Source: a virus. Taken from it: a stretch of DNA of 23,587 bases. Every line of letters begins with the position of its first letter. The first letter of the stretch is position 1. Below the pieces are notes generated by a model. It was not told where the DNA came from and made no database searches. It saw only the letters and a list, made by a program, of their open reading frames with translations. Below, piece after piece: positions 1 to 6,220 of the stretch. The position numbers and the translations under genes are program-made. The stretch is from the IMG/VR virus record IMGVR_UViG_3300034196_000244, positions 1 to 23,587 of that record. The stretch is one strand, 5' to 3'.

Positions 1-532
1 GCACCGTGTAGATGGCGAACTCGTCCTTGTCGAAGAGCACCGCCACGTCGGTGGTGCGCAGGCCGGTGACGGCCATCTGCCACGTCACCTGCGCGAGGTA
101 CGTCTCGGGCACCTGGTCGGTCCCCGGCTCGCCCCACTCGTGCCTCATCCGCCAGCTGGTGGTCTTCACCTCGACGTTCCGGTTCGCGCTCCCGCACTCG
201 ACCGGGTCCGCCACCCAGGCGCGCGTGCTGCGCTTCTGGTCGAAGGCGATGCGGTCGGGCGTCGCCAATGCAATCGCTTGCACTGGGTGCCGCAGCGTCC
301 GCGACTTCGCCAGGTGCAGTCCCGTCTTCGCGCGGTACAACTTCGCAACGGGCTCCTCGAGCAGGTCGCCCAACTCCGTGGCCAGGCCGCCCTCGCGCGG
401 GACGACCACGCCCATCTTCTCCTCGAAGATTGCCACCGGGGTGCTCCACCTGCTCAACCCCGCCAGCACGCCAATCTCCGAGGCGGTGATGCCGCTCCGC
501 CTCTCCTCCAACTGTTCCTTCGACAACGCCAT
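1..532 (-). CDS. YqaJ-type phage exonuclease (partial, C-terminus off the left edge)
   Basis: I translated the minus strand from the ATG at 532 and found 177 open codons with no stop before the window edge. The protein fits the YqaJ/lambda-exonuclease-like recombinase family (PD-(D/E)XK nucleases that resect double-strand ends for phage recombination). It has an N-terminal ITASEIGVLAG segment, a conserved G-x-x-x-E near residues 55-60, TPD with Asp93, and the VEVKTT core with Glu121 and Lys123. Gln148 follows in LAQVTWQM, which matches the usual helix. A strong ribosome site (GGGAGG) lies 7 bases before the ATG. The gene is divergent from the small regulator and integrase genes. A single-strand annealing partner of the RecT/Bet type would be expected further left but is not in view. 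A copy of the TGCA palindrome lies inside the gene at 265-286. Confidence 0.85.
   Translation of the reverse strand, partial: MALSKEQLEERRSGITASEIGVLAGLSRWSTPVAIFEEKMGVVVPREGGLATELGDLLEEPVAKLYRAKTGLHLAKSRTLRHPVQAIALATPDRIAFDQKRSTRAWVADPVECGSANRNVEVKTTSWRMRHEWGEPGTDQVPETYLAQVTWQMAVTGLRTTDVAVLFDKDEFAIYTV
265..286 (-). repeat. Dispersed palindrome copy A (core TGCANGCGATTGCA)
   Basis: On the minus strand this reads CCAGTGCA-AGCGAT-TGCATTGG: 8-base arms with one mismatch around an asymmetric 6-base centre. The exact 14-base core is at 269-282. It lies within the exonuclease coding region, where it encodes part of HPVQAIAL just before the TPD motif, so coding constraint may explain part of it. 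Confidence 0.6.
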
Positions 533-577
533 GTGTGACCTCCCGGTCGCGGCCCCGTTTGGACCGTCTGGCGGATT

Positions 578-604
578 ACTAATAGGATTTTCCTGCACCG
601 TCAA
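578..604 (-). promoter_or_regulatory. Leftward promoter-like element of the exonuclease gene
   Basis: Reading leftward, TTGACG (604-599) is followed after nine bases by AATCCTATTAGT (589-578). The same two blocks with the same nine-base spacing recur upstream of the gene at 10041. Both are followed by an identical CCGGGAGGTCAC Shine-Dalgarno stretch just before an ATG. TTGACG resembles a -35 box. The -10 assignment is uncertain: TATTAG would give a short 14-base spacer and TAGTAA a 17-base spacer. The conserved block may be part promoter and part operator. Confidence 0.55.
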
Positions 605-623
605 GGGCCGGGCGATTATTAGT
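578..623. promoter_or_regulatory. Divergent control region with inverted TATTAGT boxes
   Basis: Two TATTAGT heptamers face each other between the leftward exonuclease and the rightward regulator/integrase genes. One is on the minus strand at 584-578 and one on the plus strand at 617-623, with centres 39 bp apart. The spot is AT-rich in otherwise very GC-rich DNA. A third copy lies at 9983-9989 in another promoter-like element. This looks like a paired operator or a pair of divergent -10 regions. No clear -35 box is seen for the rightward direction. Confidence 0.45.
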
Positions 624-652
624 TTCTGAGAAAGGTGATAGAGAGATGCTCC

Positions 653-871
653 ATGACCGTACTGCGACCGAAGGACCCGCTGCTCGAGGGCGAGGCACAG
701 ACCATCAACTTCTACGGGCCGAAGAGCCTCATGGAGGCCCTCAAGCGCAACGCGGCGATCGACGGCTTCAAGAAGCTCTCCCCGTACATCGTCGAACTGC
801 TCGCCTTCGCCGTCCGCTCCCGGGAGACGGAGCGAGCTGCACTCGAGGCCGCCCAGCGCGCGAAGAAGTAG
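653..871 (+). CDS. Small ribbon-helix-helix-like protein
   Basis: This 72-residue protein shows the outline of a ribbon-helix-helix (Arc/CopG-like) fold. A short strand, QTINFYG, is followed by helix A (about 25-42, SLMEALKRNAAIDGF) and helix B (LSPYIVELLAFAVRSRE), then a charged tail. Such proteins bind DNA as dimers. Its place between the divergent control region and the integrase suggests a regulator of one or both genes, or an excisionase-like role, but no family match was computed. I chose ATG 653 because GAGAG lies about 7 bases upstream. GTG 635 in the same frame would add six residues but has a purine run directly abutting it rather than spaced. The integrase starts 24 bp downstream, so the two are probably cotranscribed. 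Confidence 0.6.
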   Translation: MTVLRPKDPLLEGEAQTINFYGPKSLMEALKRNAAIDGFKKLSPYIVELLAFAVRSRETERAALEAAQRAKK

Positions 872-895
872 GCACACCGAGGGGAGGGTTCTCGA

Positions 896-2080
896 ATGTC
901 AGACCCCTCTGGTAGGACGCTCCCGTTCGCCGGGTGGGGCGAGCCGCCGGTCGAGACGACCGTGGAACCACCGGAGTCGGGTGTGCGCGTTGTCCGTCGG
1001 GAGGAGTCGGAGCGGGTAGCGGTAGAGCTGTCGCCTGAGCAGCTCTCGCAGTTGGCGTTGCAGTTCGCCGCCGCCGTGGGCCAACCCGAGAAGCCGCCCC
1101 TCGAGCGCCCGATGTTCGGAGAGCTCGCTGACGCCTGGCTCGCCAAGGTACAGCCCCTCCGCGTCGCGCCTGATGCCGAGGCACGCCTGGTGCGGCACCT
1201 CCTGCCACTGTTCCTTGACGACGAGGAGACGCTCACCGCAGCCGGCATCGAGGAGGCGTTGCACGCGCTTGCACCGACCCTCTCAGCCAGCTCGCGCAAC
1301 AAGGTTCTCGGCGCTGGACGGAAGGTCGTCGACGAGGCCTTGCGGGCGCGCCGGTGGCACTCGGCCAACCCCTTCAAGCTGGTGAGGCGCGCGAAGGAGA
1401 CGCGGCCCAAGTACGAGCTGCTCGACCTGGCTGAGCTCGGCGCCGTCCAGGCGAAGCTTCCGGCCCACCGCCGGCCGCTGTTCCGCATCGCGCTCCACCT
1501 GGGCCTGCGCACCGGCGAGCTGCTCGCGCTCCGCCGTGAGGACGTCGACTTCAAGCGTGGGGTGGTGCTGGTCCACCGCAGCCACGGGCGCGACCAGACG
1601 AAGACGGGCCGCGAGCGCACCGTGCCCATCGTCCCTGCTGTGGCCGGTGATCTCCTCCACGCCGTCGAGGGTGCTCCGGGCGAGCTCGTCTTCGGCGGCG
1701 AGGGCGGTGAGCGCCAACGGGCGGACACCAAACTGACCCGGGTGCTGCGGACCGCGATGGCTGCCGCGCTCGTCGGCGTGGTGAGCATCACCTACAAGTG
1801 CCGGCGCTGCGGCCACGTCGAGGTCGGCGGCCCGCCCGTGGCGCTGGGCCACCGCTGCAGCTGCGGCTTCGCCTTCTGGCCCGTCCCCGAGGTGCGCCGG
1901 GTCCGCTGGTACGACTTGCGGCACATGGCTGCCACCTTCCACCACCGGGCCGGGGCCGATCCGCTCTGCGTCTCACTCGCCCTGGGCCACTCGGTCCACG
2001 GCACCACGCAGGGTATCTACACGCATCCGTCAGATGAGATGATGAGGCGCGAGCTATCGAAGTGGCGCCTTCCCGGCTGA
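896..2080 (+). CDS. int: Tyrosine recombinase (phage integrase) with zinc-ribbon insert
   Basis: This 394-residue site-specific recombinase would carry out integration and excision at att sites. The catalytic domain shows Arg205 in GLRTGELLALR, the beta-hairpin Lys236 in TKTGRERTVP, Arg342 in YDLRH, His365 in LALGH and the nucleophile Tyr375 in IYTHP. The usual first His of the HxxR motif is Tyr339 here, a substitution I believe other integrases also show. Between about 300 and 330 there is a four-cysteine insert, Cys302, Cys305, Cys321 and Cys323, which looks like a zinc ribbon. The N-terminus carries a long Pro/Glu-rich extension before the SAM-like core-binding domain (about 70-160). GGGGAGGG seven bases before the ATG fixes the start. 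The tRNA-half attP candidate lies about 75 bp downstream, the classical int-attP arrangement. Confidence 0.93.
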   Translation: MSDPSGRTLPFAGWGEPPVETTVEPPESGVRVVRREESERVAVELSPEQLSQLALQFAAAVGQPEKPPLERPMFGELADAWLAKVQPLRVAPDAEARLVRHLLPLFLDDEETLTAAGIEEALHALAPTLSASSRNKVLGAGRKVVDEALRARRWHSANPFKLVRRAKETRPKYELLDLAELGAVQAKLPAHRRPLFRIALHLGLRTGELLALRREDVDFKRGVVLVHRSHGRDQTKTGRERTVPIVPAVAGDLLHAVEGAPGELVFGGEGGERQRADTKLTRVLRTAMAAALVGVVSITYKCRRCGHVEVGGPPVALGHRCSCGFAFWPVPEVRRVRWYDLRHMAATFHHRAGADPLCVSLALGHSVHGTTQGIYTHPSDEMMRRELSKWRLPG

Positions 2081-2093
2081 TGAAGGGAAGTTG

Positions 2094-2123
2094 TTGACAG
2101 CTGCGCGGGCGTCCATGTATGTC
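2094..2123 (+). promoter_or_regulatory. Possible rightward promoter after int
   Basis: A perfect TTGACA at 2094-2099 is followed after 18 bases by TATGTC. The -35 match is striking in GC-rich DNA but the -10 is poor (only TAT agrees). If real, it would read through the tRNA-half region toward the genes from 2310. It could instead be part of the integrase or excisionase arm sites. Confidence 0.25.
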
Positions 2124-2154
2124 GCGCGCACTAGCTCGAATACGCGGCCGTTTT

Positions 2155-2193
2155 CTTGGGAAGCTCGTGCTCTACCAACTGAGCTACCACCGC
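2155..2193 (-). other. 5' half of tRNA-Gly(CCC): probable attP core
   Basis: On the minus strand, 39 bases match tRNA positions 1-39. They comprise a 7-base acceptor strand (GCGGTGG), T8-A9, a D-arm with GCTC/GAGC stem and AGTTGGTA loop, A26, the anticodon 5' stem CGAGC, and the loop TTCCCAA with anticodon CCC. After G39 the match stops: the next bases are AAAACGG, not the complement of the stem, and no T-arm or acceptor 3' strand follows. A truncated tRNA directly beside an integrase gene is the signature of an attachment site in which phage and host share part of a tRNA gene. I cannot fix the exact core, since no host attB is in the window. Confidence 0.7.
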
Positions 2194-2229
2194 ACGCTGT
2201 AGCGCCGAGTTACCGGCGTTTCGCGTGCG
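2191..2229. other. Two-part hairpin next to the tRNA half
   Basis: Outer arms CGCACGC (2191-2197) and GCGTGCG (2223-2229) are perfect complements. An inner stem GCGCCG (2202-2207) with CGGCGT (2214-2219) closes a 6-base loop, one pair being G-T. It lacks a following T-run, so a simple intrinsic terminator is not supported. It may be an integrase or accessory-factor site at attP, or a structure in the transcript ahead of the gene at 2310. Confidence 0.4.
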
Positions 2230-2309
2230 AGTGCGTAGCACCAGCCCTCCGGTAGAGGCAAGCGGAACGGGACGGAGGCCGCGGTCACCCTCGAGCGGGG
2301 GAGGATCAC

Positions 2310-2507
2310 GTGAAGAAGTCACAGGTCAAGGCGCAGCTGGAGAAGGCCGGGGGAATGCCCAGCATCACCGTGCAGCTTTCTGAGAGCCGTCAGGGAGGAG
2401 TCCAGCGGCTTTCTGGTGGAGAAGCCAACAGGCTCCTGAGAGAGGCGCTGCGGGAGACGGTGGAGCGCCTGGTCGGTCGCGGCGGCATCGTCGGGGGTGC
2501 GCGGTGA
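2310..2507 (+). CDS. Small hypothetical protein, first gene of the replication block
   Basis: This 65-residue basic protein starts at GTG 2310 behind a strong GGGGGAGGA ribosome site about five bases away. It begins MKKSQVKAQLEKAGG and has a helical, Arg-rich second half. Its stop overlaps the start of the next gene as GTGA, which supports real, coupled translation. I recognise no family. It may be a small DNA-binding or regulatory protein, but the sequence shows no clear helix-turn-helix. Confidence 0.6.
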   Translation: MKKSQVKAQLEKAGGMPSITVQLSESRQGGVQRLSGGEANRLLREALRETVERLVGRGGIVGGAR

Positions 2508-2956
2508 GCGCCGGGGTCGCCGGGTTGTCGGTCGCGGTCGAGGCCTATGCGGCCTCCCACGGCCTCACGGTGGAGCAAGCCATCGCCGAGATGCAGGCCG
2601 GCGCTGAGGTGCTCGCGGGCACCCGGCCGATCGCCTTCGTCGACGCGCACGAGGCGGCGGCGCTGAAGTGGATCGCCGCCCGGGAGAACGAGCCCTGGGA
2701 CTGGACTCAGCGCGACCTGGCCAAGGCCGTGGGCGTGAAGAACCCGTCCCTCTTCTTCCGGCGCCTGCGCGCGCGGGGCCTCGTCATCAAGGGCCGCCGG
2801 ACGGTGCAGATCGACAGCTGGGTGGCGCGCACCGACATCACCGTGGTGCCGGCGCAGCCGCGCGCGAAGCCGGTCGGCGTGCCGCGGAAGCCCCGGGCGA
2901 AGAAGAAGGCCGAAGCGGCCCCCGCGGTCCCCGCCGAGCTGCCCGCCGTCTCCTGA
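2504..2956 (+). CDS. Winged-helix/HTH-like phage protein with basic tail
   Basis: This is a 150-residue protein starting at GTG 2504, overlapping the previous stop by 4 bp. The middle (about 62-107) reads as a winged helix: WDWTQRDLAKAVGVKN is followed by SLFFRRLRARGLVIKG and a strand RRTVQIDSWVA. This is typical of small DNA-binding domains in which a recognition helix precedes a hairpin wing. The last 40 residues are Pro/Ala/Lys-rich and probably disordered, with the very basic stretch RKPRAKKKAEA. Lying just before the initiator and helicase genes, it may regulate or assist replication. I do not recognise a named family. Confidence 0.65.
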   Translation: MSAGVAGLSVAVEAYAASHGLTVEQAIAEMQAGAEVLAGTRPIAFVDAHEAAALKWIAARENEPWDWTQRDLAKAVGVKNPSLFFRRLRARGLVIKGRRTVQIDSWVARTDITVVPAQPRAKPVGVPRKPRAKKKAEAAPAVPAELPAVS

Positions 2957-2965
2957 CCCACCGAC

Positions 2966-3922
2966 ATGCCACGCATTCGATCGGTCAAACCCGAGTTCTG
3001 GGTGTCGGAATCGCTCTCGCGCTGCTCCCGCGACACGCGGCTGGTCTTCATCGGCCTCTGGACCTGCGCCGACGATGACGGCCGGTTCCGGGCCGACCCG
3101 CGCTACCTCGCCGGCCAGCTCCTCCCGTATGACGCCGACGGCCTGGAGACCATCAACCGGGCGCTCGCCGAGCTTCTCGCGGAGGGTTCCGTGCAGCTCT
3201 ACGAGGCCGACGGGAGCAGCTACGGCTGGGTGACGGGTTGGTCTCGACACCAGCGAATCGACCGCCCCTCGGCCTCCCGACTGCCCTCACCGCCTCCGTT
3301 TACGCAACCCAGCGGAATCAAACTCGCGAATCCTCGCGAGGGCTCGCGAGACCTAGAAACACCCACTCGCGAGGGCTCGCGAGCCACCCCCCCGGCCGCT
3401 CGCGAGGCCTCGTGTGAGGATCAGGGAGAGGATCAGGGAGAGGAAGGGAGCAGGGAGGGGAGCAGGGAGCAGGGAGGGACGGCGGCGGCCGGCAAGAAGC
3501 GAAAGGCGAAGCAGGAGCAACTGCCTGGGGTGCCTCCGAAGCCCGTGCCGGTTCGCCCACCCAGCCGCATCGCGCGGCTCTGGGAGGAGTTCCAGGGACA
3601 GCGCCGCGACAAGCTCACCATGGGACCGGAGGTCGGCGGCCTCGAGATGGCCGTGGCTCCACCCGACGATCCGCCCGACTGGGGGCGCTCAGCCGCCACC
3701 CTCGCGCAGTGGGTCAAGCTCTGGCCCGACCTCACCGAGGAGCAGGTCGACAACCGCCTGGCCAACATGATGTGCGCCTGGCTCGAGGTTCCCTACTGGG
3801 CTTCGTGCGTCGACCGCGAGGGCAAGCCGCGCACGCCCTATCCGTGGGGGGCATTCATCACCGAGAAGCAGTGGCGGGGCATCATCGAAGAACCGGCTGA
3901 GCCCGCAGAGGGCGTCCATTGA
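2966..3922 (+). CDS. O-like/DnaD-like phage replication initiator
   Basis: This 318-residue protein has a characteristic phage N-terminus, MPRIRSVKPEFWVSESL, followed by TRLVFIGLWTCADDDGRF and AELLAEGSVQLYEADG (about 1-95). This winged-helix domain is common in phage replication proteins that sit upstream of a helicase. A low-complexity Arg/Glu/Gly/Ser linker follows (about 118-180, EGSR repeats), then a C-terminal domain with WEEFQG and WLEVPYWASC. The DNA encoding the linker carries the iteron-like array at 3323-3406 and a polypurine tract, as in lambda O where the origin lies inside the gene. The ATG at 2966 has no obvious Shine-Dalgarno site and lies 9 bp after the previous stop. The end overlaps the helicase start by 4 bp. 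DNA binding is inferred, not shown. Confidence 0.75.
   Translation: MPRIRSVKPEFWVSESLSRCSRDTRLVFIGLWTCADDDGRFRADPRYLAGQLLPYDADGLETINRALAELLAEGSVQLYEADGSSYGWVTGWSRHQRIDRPSASRLPSPPPFTQPSGIKLANPREGSRDLETPTREGSRATPPAAREASCEDQGEDQGEEGSREGSREQGGTAAAGKKRKAKQEQLPGVPPKPVPVRPPSRIARLWEEFQGQRRDKLTMGPEVGGLEMAVAPPDDPPDWGRSAATLAQWVKLWPDLTEEQVDNRLANMMCAWLEVPYWASCVDREGKPRTPYPWGAFITEKQWRGIIEEPAEPAEGVH
3323..3480. other. Iteron-like palindrome cluster plus polypurine tract: candidate replication origin
   Basis: The 8-base palindrome CTCGCGAG occurs six times (first copy CTCGCGAA) at 3323, 3333, 3343, 3366, 3376 and 3399. The spacings are 10, 10, 23, 10 and 23, close to helical phasing. An 18-base block of two copies is repeated exactly at 3333 and 3366. 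Next come two tandem copies of GGATCAGGGAGA (3418-3441) and a GGGAG-rich polypurine run to 3479. This sits inside the initiator gene, where it encodes a Gly/Ser/Glu/Arg linker, just upstream of the helicase gene. That layout resembles origins carried within lambda-type initiator genes. A simple-repeat protein linker remains the alternative. Confidence 0.5.
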
Positions 3923-5430
3923 ACGCCGACGTCCTGCAACTCCCCCGGGCCCTGCCGCAGGTGAGCGAACTCGAGGCGCGCGTGGTGGGCGCCGCCCTCG
4001 ACCTCGGGCTGCTCATCGCCGACTTCGAGGCGCTCGGGCTGGCCGGCGAGGACTTTGCTGGCGAGCTGCACCGGAAGGCCTGGCTCATCGCCCGGAAGCG
4101 CGCCGAGCGCCGCGAGCCGGTATCGGCCGAGACGGTCGGCAGCGCAGGCCTGCGCGCGAAGTGGTTCACCGACGGCCAGGTGCAAGCCCTCATCGACCTC
4201 ACGCACAGCAACCTGCTGACCCGCGAGACCTTCCGGCACGTCGCCGAGGACCTGCGCCTCATGGTGCGCGCCGGGGCGCTGGCCACGGCGCTCGAGGCCC
4301 AGGTGCGCGCGCTCCGCACCGGCGCGTTCAACCCGGCCCGGACGGCTACGGCGCTCGAGGCACTGGTCGACCAACTCCAGCGCGACACCGCGCCCGACGA
4401 GGACGCCTCGGGGGACGTGCTCGAGCTGCAGGACGGCTGGGACACGGCCGAGAAGACCGGCAAGTCGCGGCTGCTGCCTACGCGCATCGCCATCCTCGAC
4501 GCGGAGATCGGCGGGCTGCCGCCCGGCCTCACCGTCTTCGCCAGCGCCCCGGGCGTGGGCAAGACCGCGGTCCTCGACTCGATGATTCGCGCCCAGCTCG
4601 AGGCGGACCCGGAGCTCCACCTGGGCTTCTTCGGGCTCGAGGACGGGACCTCGCACATCGCCCGGCGATGGATGGCCGCCGACACCGGGATGCTGCTGCG
4701 CGAGGTGGGCTGGGCAAAGCGCACGCCGGAGCAACGCGACGCTACCGAGCGCAGTGCGGAGGCGATGCACCCACTCCTGCGCCGTCTGCACGTGTACCGC
4801 CATGACACCATCACGCCGAGCGAACTGGTGGCTCGGGCCGCCTCGATGCGGGTGCGGCACAACGTGGCGGGCATCTACGTCGACAACCTCACCGAGGTCG
4901 ACTTCGCCAACCGGGGCCGCACGGAGCAGTACCACGAGGCCATCGGCGAGTTGGGCCGCCGGCTGCGGAACTTCGGCATGCGGGAGCAACTCCCCATCGG
5001 CCTCATCGCGCACACGGTCGGCACAGTGCGGCCCGGGGAGATCCCCACCTACAGCGACCTCGCTGGAGGCCAGGCGCTCGCTCGCCGCGCCCGGCTCTTC
5101 TTCGGGCTCTGGGCGAAGGGCGAGGCCATCCGCTGCACCACGGGCAAGGCCAACGAGCTCGGGCCCGGCGGCGTCACAGTGGAGTTCGCTCGGCTCAAGA
5201 TGGCCGGCCTCATCGACCCGCGCGAGGGCGCGAAGGTGAACCTCCAGGCCGAGCGCGCCGCCGAGCGCGCGACGAAGTTGGATGAGAAGGGCGCGGAGTC
5301 CGAGCGGCTGCGCAAGAAGCGCCTGGCGCTCCGCGCCGCCGACAAGGCGACGGCGGAGGCCGCGAAGCTGAAACCGGTCGAGCCGGAGGCGCAAGCAGCG
5401 CTCTTGCTGGAGGTGCCCAGTGCTGAGTGA
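3919..5430 (+). CDS. DnaB-family replicative helicase
   Basis: This 503-residue protein has the two-domain outline of DnaB. An N-terminal helical domain (about 10-130, beginning LPQVSELEARVVGAALD) is joined to a RecA-like motor domain. The Walker A motif is PGVGKT at 211-216, preceded by GGLPPGLTVFASA. A Walker B-like strand ends at Asp322 in GIYVDNL. FFGLEDG near 237 fits the usual FSLEM-type segment after Walker A, and SDLAGG near 380 fits the region of the late motifs. The enzyme would unwind DNA at the phage fork, loaded by the initiator encoded just upstream. The TTG at 3919 is the likely start, as it overlaps the previous stop TGA. The C-terminal 60 residues are Ala/Glu/Lys-rich. Confidence 0.85.
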   Translation: MNADVLQLPRALPQVSELEARVVGAALDLGLLIADFEALGLAGEDFAGELHRKAWLIARKRAERREPVSAETVGSAGLRAKWFTDGQVQALIDLTHSNLLTRETFRHVAEDLRLMVRAGALATALEAQVRALRTGAFNPARTATALEALVDQLQRDTAPDEDASGDVLELQDGWDTAEKTGKSRLLPTRIAILDAEIGGLPPGLTVFASAPGVGKTAVLDSMIRAQLEADPELHLGFFGLEDGTSHIARRWMAADTGMLLREVGWAKRTPEQRDATERSAEAMHPLLRRLHVYRHDTITPSELVARAASMRVRHNVAGIYVDNLTEVDFANRGRTEQYHEAIGELGRRLRNFGMREQLPIGLIAHTVGTVRPGEIPTYSDLAGGQALARRARLFFGLWAKGEAIRCTTGKANELGPGGVTVEFARLKMAGLIDPREGAKVNLQAERAAERATKLDEKGAESERLRKKRLALRAADKATAEAAKLKPVEPEAQAALLLEVPSAE

Positions 5431-5740
5431 GGTGCTCGAGCAGGCGCGGCGCCAGATCGCGGGCGGGTGGAGCGAGCCCCTCAGTCTCGATGCCGACGGG
5501 TTCGTCTGCGATCACCGAGCCGAGGGCATCAATCGCTTCTGCCTGTTCGACGCGCTGCAGGCCTCCGTGACGTCGGGCGCCGAGCACATTGCGGCGGAGG
5601 CTGCGCTGGTCGAGCGGCTGCGCATGGAGGGGCCGCTGGACCTTGCGACCTGGCTGGAGGAGCCAGAGCGGAAGCGGGCGGATGTTGTGCTGCTGTTGGG
5701 CCAGGCGGCAGCGCGCGCCCGGGCTGTCGAGAGCCGTTGA
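5420..5740 (+). CDS. DUF6197-like small protein
   Basis: This 106-residue protein starts at GTG 5420, 11 bp inside the end of the helicase gene, with GGAGG six bases before it. The pattern EVLEQARRQIAGGW, then DADG, then FCLFDALQAS resembles the DUF6197 family of phage and bacterial proteins of unknown function, in which a tryptophan follows the first helix and a cysteine starts the second. The match is by eye and partial. No catalytic motif is evident. It begins the long chain of small genes that follows replication. Confidence 0.55.
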   Translation: MLSEVLEQARRQIAGGWSEPLSLDADGFVCDHRAEGINRFCLFDALQASVTSGAEHIAAEAALVERLRMEGPLDLATWLEEPERKRADVVLLLGQAAARARAVESR

Positions 5741-5759
5741 GCGCAGGGGAGTCCAACGA

Positions 5760-6023
5760 ATGACCACGAGAGGGGAAGCGATGGGCATCGAGAGGCTGAC
5801 GAAGTGGCTGAGGCGAGCGCGGCTGACGAAGGTGCAGTTGCCGGGCGGAGGCTGGGCGGTCGCGCTCATCCTAGACGGGGCGTACGCGCGGGAGTCCGAC
5901 GCGCAGTACTCGCTCGAGGAGTTCTTGAAGGAGACGGGCATCCCGCTGCTGCCGACGCGCGAGCAGGTTCGAGCGGAGTGCACGCGATTGCACTCTGGCT
6001 CTCCGAAGGCGGTGCTCTCGTGA
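5760..6023 (+). CDS. Hypothetical small phage protein
   Basis: This 87-residue protein starts at ATG 5760 behind AGGGGAG eight bases away. A second in-frame ATG at 5781 also has a good ribosome site (GAGAGGGGAAG) and would give 80 residues, so the start is not settled. The text reads GIERLTKWLRRARL, then VQLPGGGWAVALILDG, a basic helix followed by a strand pair. The 3' end contains palindrome copy B, which encodes ECTRLHSG. The stop overlaps the next start as GTGA. No family recognised. Confidence 0.6.
   Translation: MTTRGEAMGIERLTKWLRRARLTKVQLPGGGWAVALILDGAYARESDAQYSLEEFLKETGIPLLPTREQVRAECTRLHSGSPKAVLS
5976..5998 (+). repeat. Dispersed palindrome copy B
   Basis: GAGTGCA-CGCGAT-TGCACTC has perfect 7-base arms around a 6-base centre, followed by TGG. 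The core 14-mer is at 5979-5992. It lies in the last codons of one small gene and ends 22 bases before the GTG start of the next (6020). Copy C at 12396 is identical over the 20-base palindrome. Confidence 0.75.
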
Positions 6024-6220
6024 CACACGAGGAGTCGTTTGCGACGTGGGACCCGAGGGGACGCGAGGCGATGCGCATGGCGCTCGAGAAGGCCAAGGCG
6101 CACGCAGCCGAGGCGGCGCACGACGACAGGTGCCGGCTCTGCGGCGCGTCAGGCGAGCAGGTCCGCGCAGAGTGGGAGCAGTGGGGCGCGCACACCTGCG
6201 TGCGGCGAGGTGGCCGGTGA
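6020..6220 (+). CDS. Cys-rich (zinc-knuckle-like) miniprotein
   Basis: This 66-residue protein starts at GTG 6020, overlapping the previous stop by 4 bp. The first half is helical and Ala/Glu-rich (REAMRMALEKAKAHAAEAAH). The second half holds CRLC and, about 16 residues later, HTC, a plausible CxxC...HxC zinc site. It ends with a GTGA overlap to the HU-like gene. It belongs to the set of Cys-rich miniproteins in this operon. Role unknown. Confidence 0.6.
   Translation: MTHEESFATWDPRGREAMRMALEKAKAHAAEAAHDDRCRLCGASGEQVRAEWEQWGAHTCVRRGGR

Noticed and set aside
12-629. Long rightward open frame over the left edge
   Set aside because: It lies opposite the exonuclease gene, whose protein has recognisable YqaJ motifs and a ribosome site. 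The rightward translation shows no domain and crosses the promoter region.
1260-1273. Sixth copy of the palindrome in int
   Set aside because: One mismatch in the GCGAT centre and a GC-rich coding context make it doubtful, so it is not counted as a full member.
2100-2200. A complete functional tRNA-Gly
   Set aside because: The anticodon 3' stem, T-arm and acceptor 3' strand do not pair with the 5' half; only positions 1-39 fit. A TTCGAGC near 2134-2140 resembles a T-loop but has no stem.
2131-2322. 63-codon minus-strand open frame across the tRNA half
   Set aside because: Its text VAQLVEHELPK is the well-known artefact of translating a tRNA gene; the DNA is explained by the tRNA fragment and hairpin.
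3323-3480. CRISPR array
   Set aside because: The repeats are 8-base palindromes with 2- to 15-base gaps, within a coding gene; no 25-40 base repeats with unique spacers.
3838-5394. 518-codon minus-strand open frame
   Set aside because: It is antisense to the DnaB-type helicase; no motif, and it has no plausible start context.
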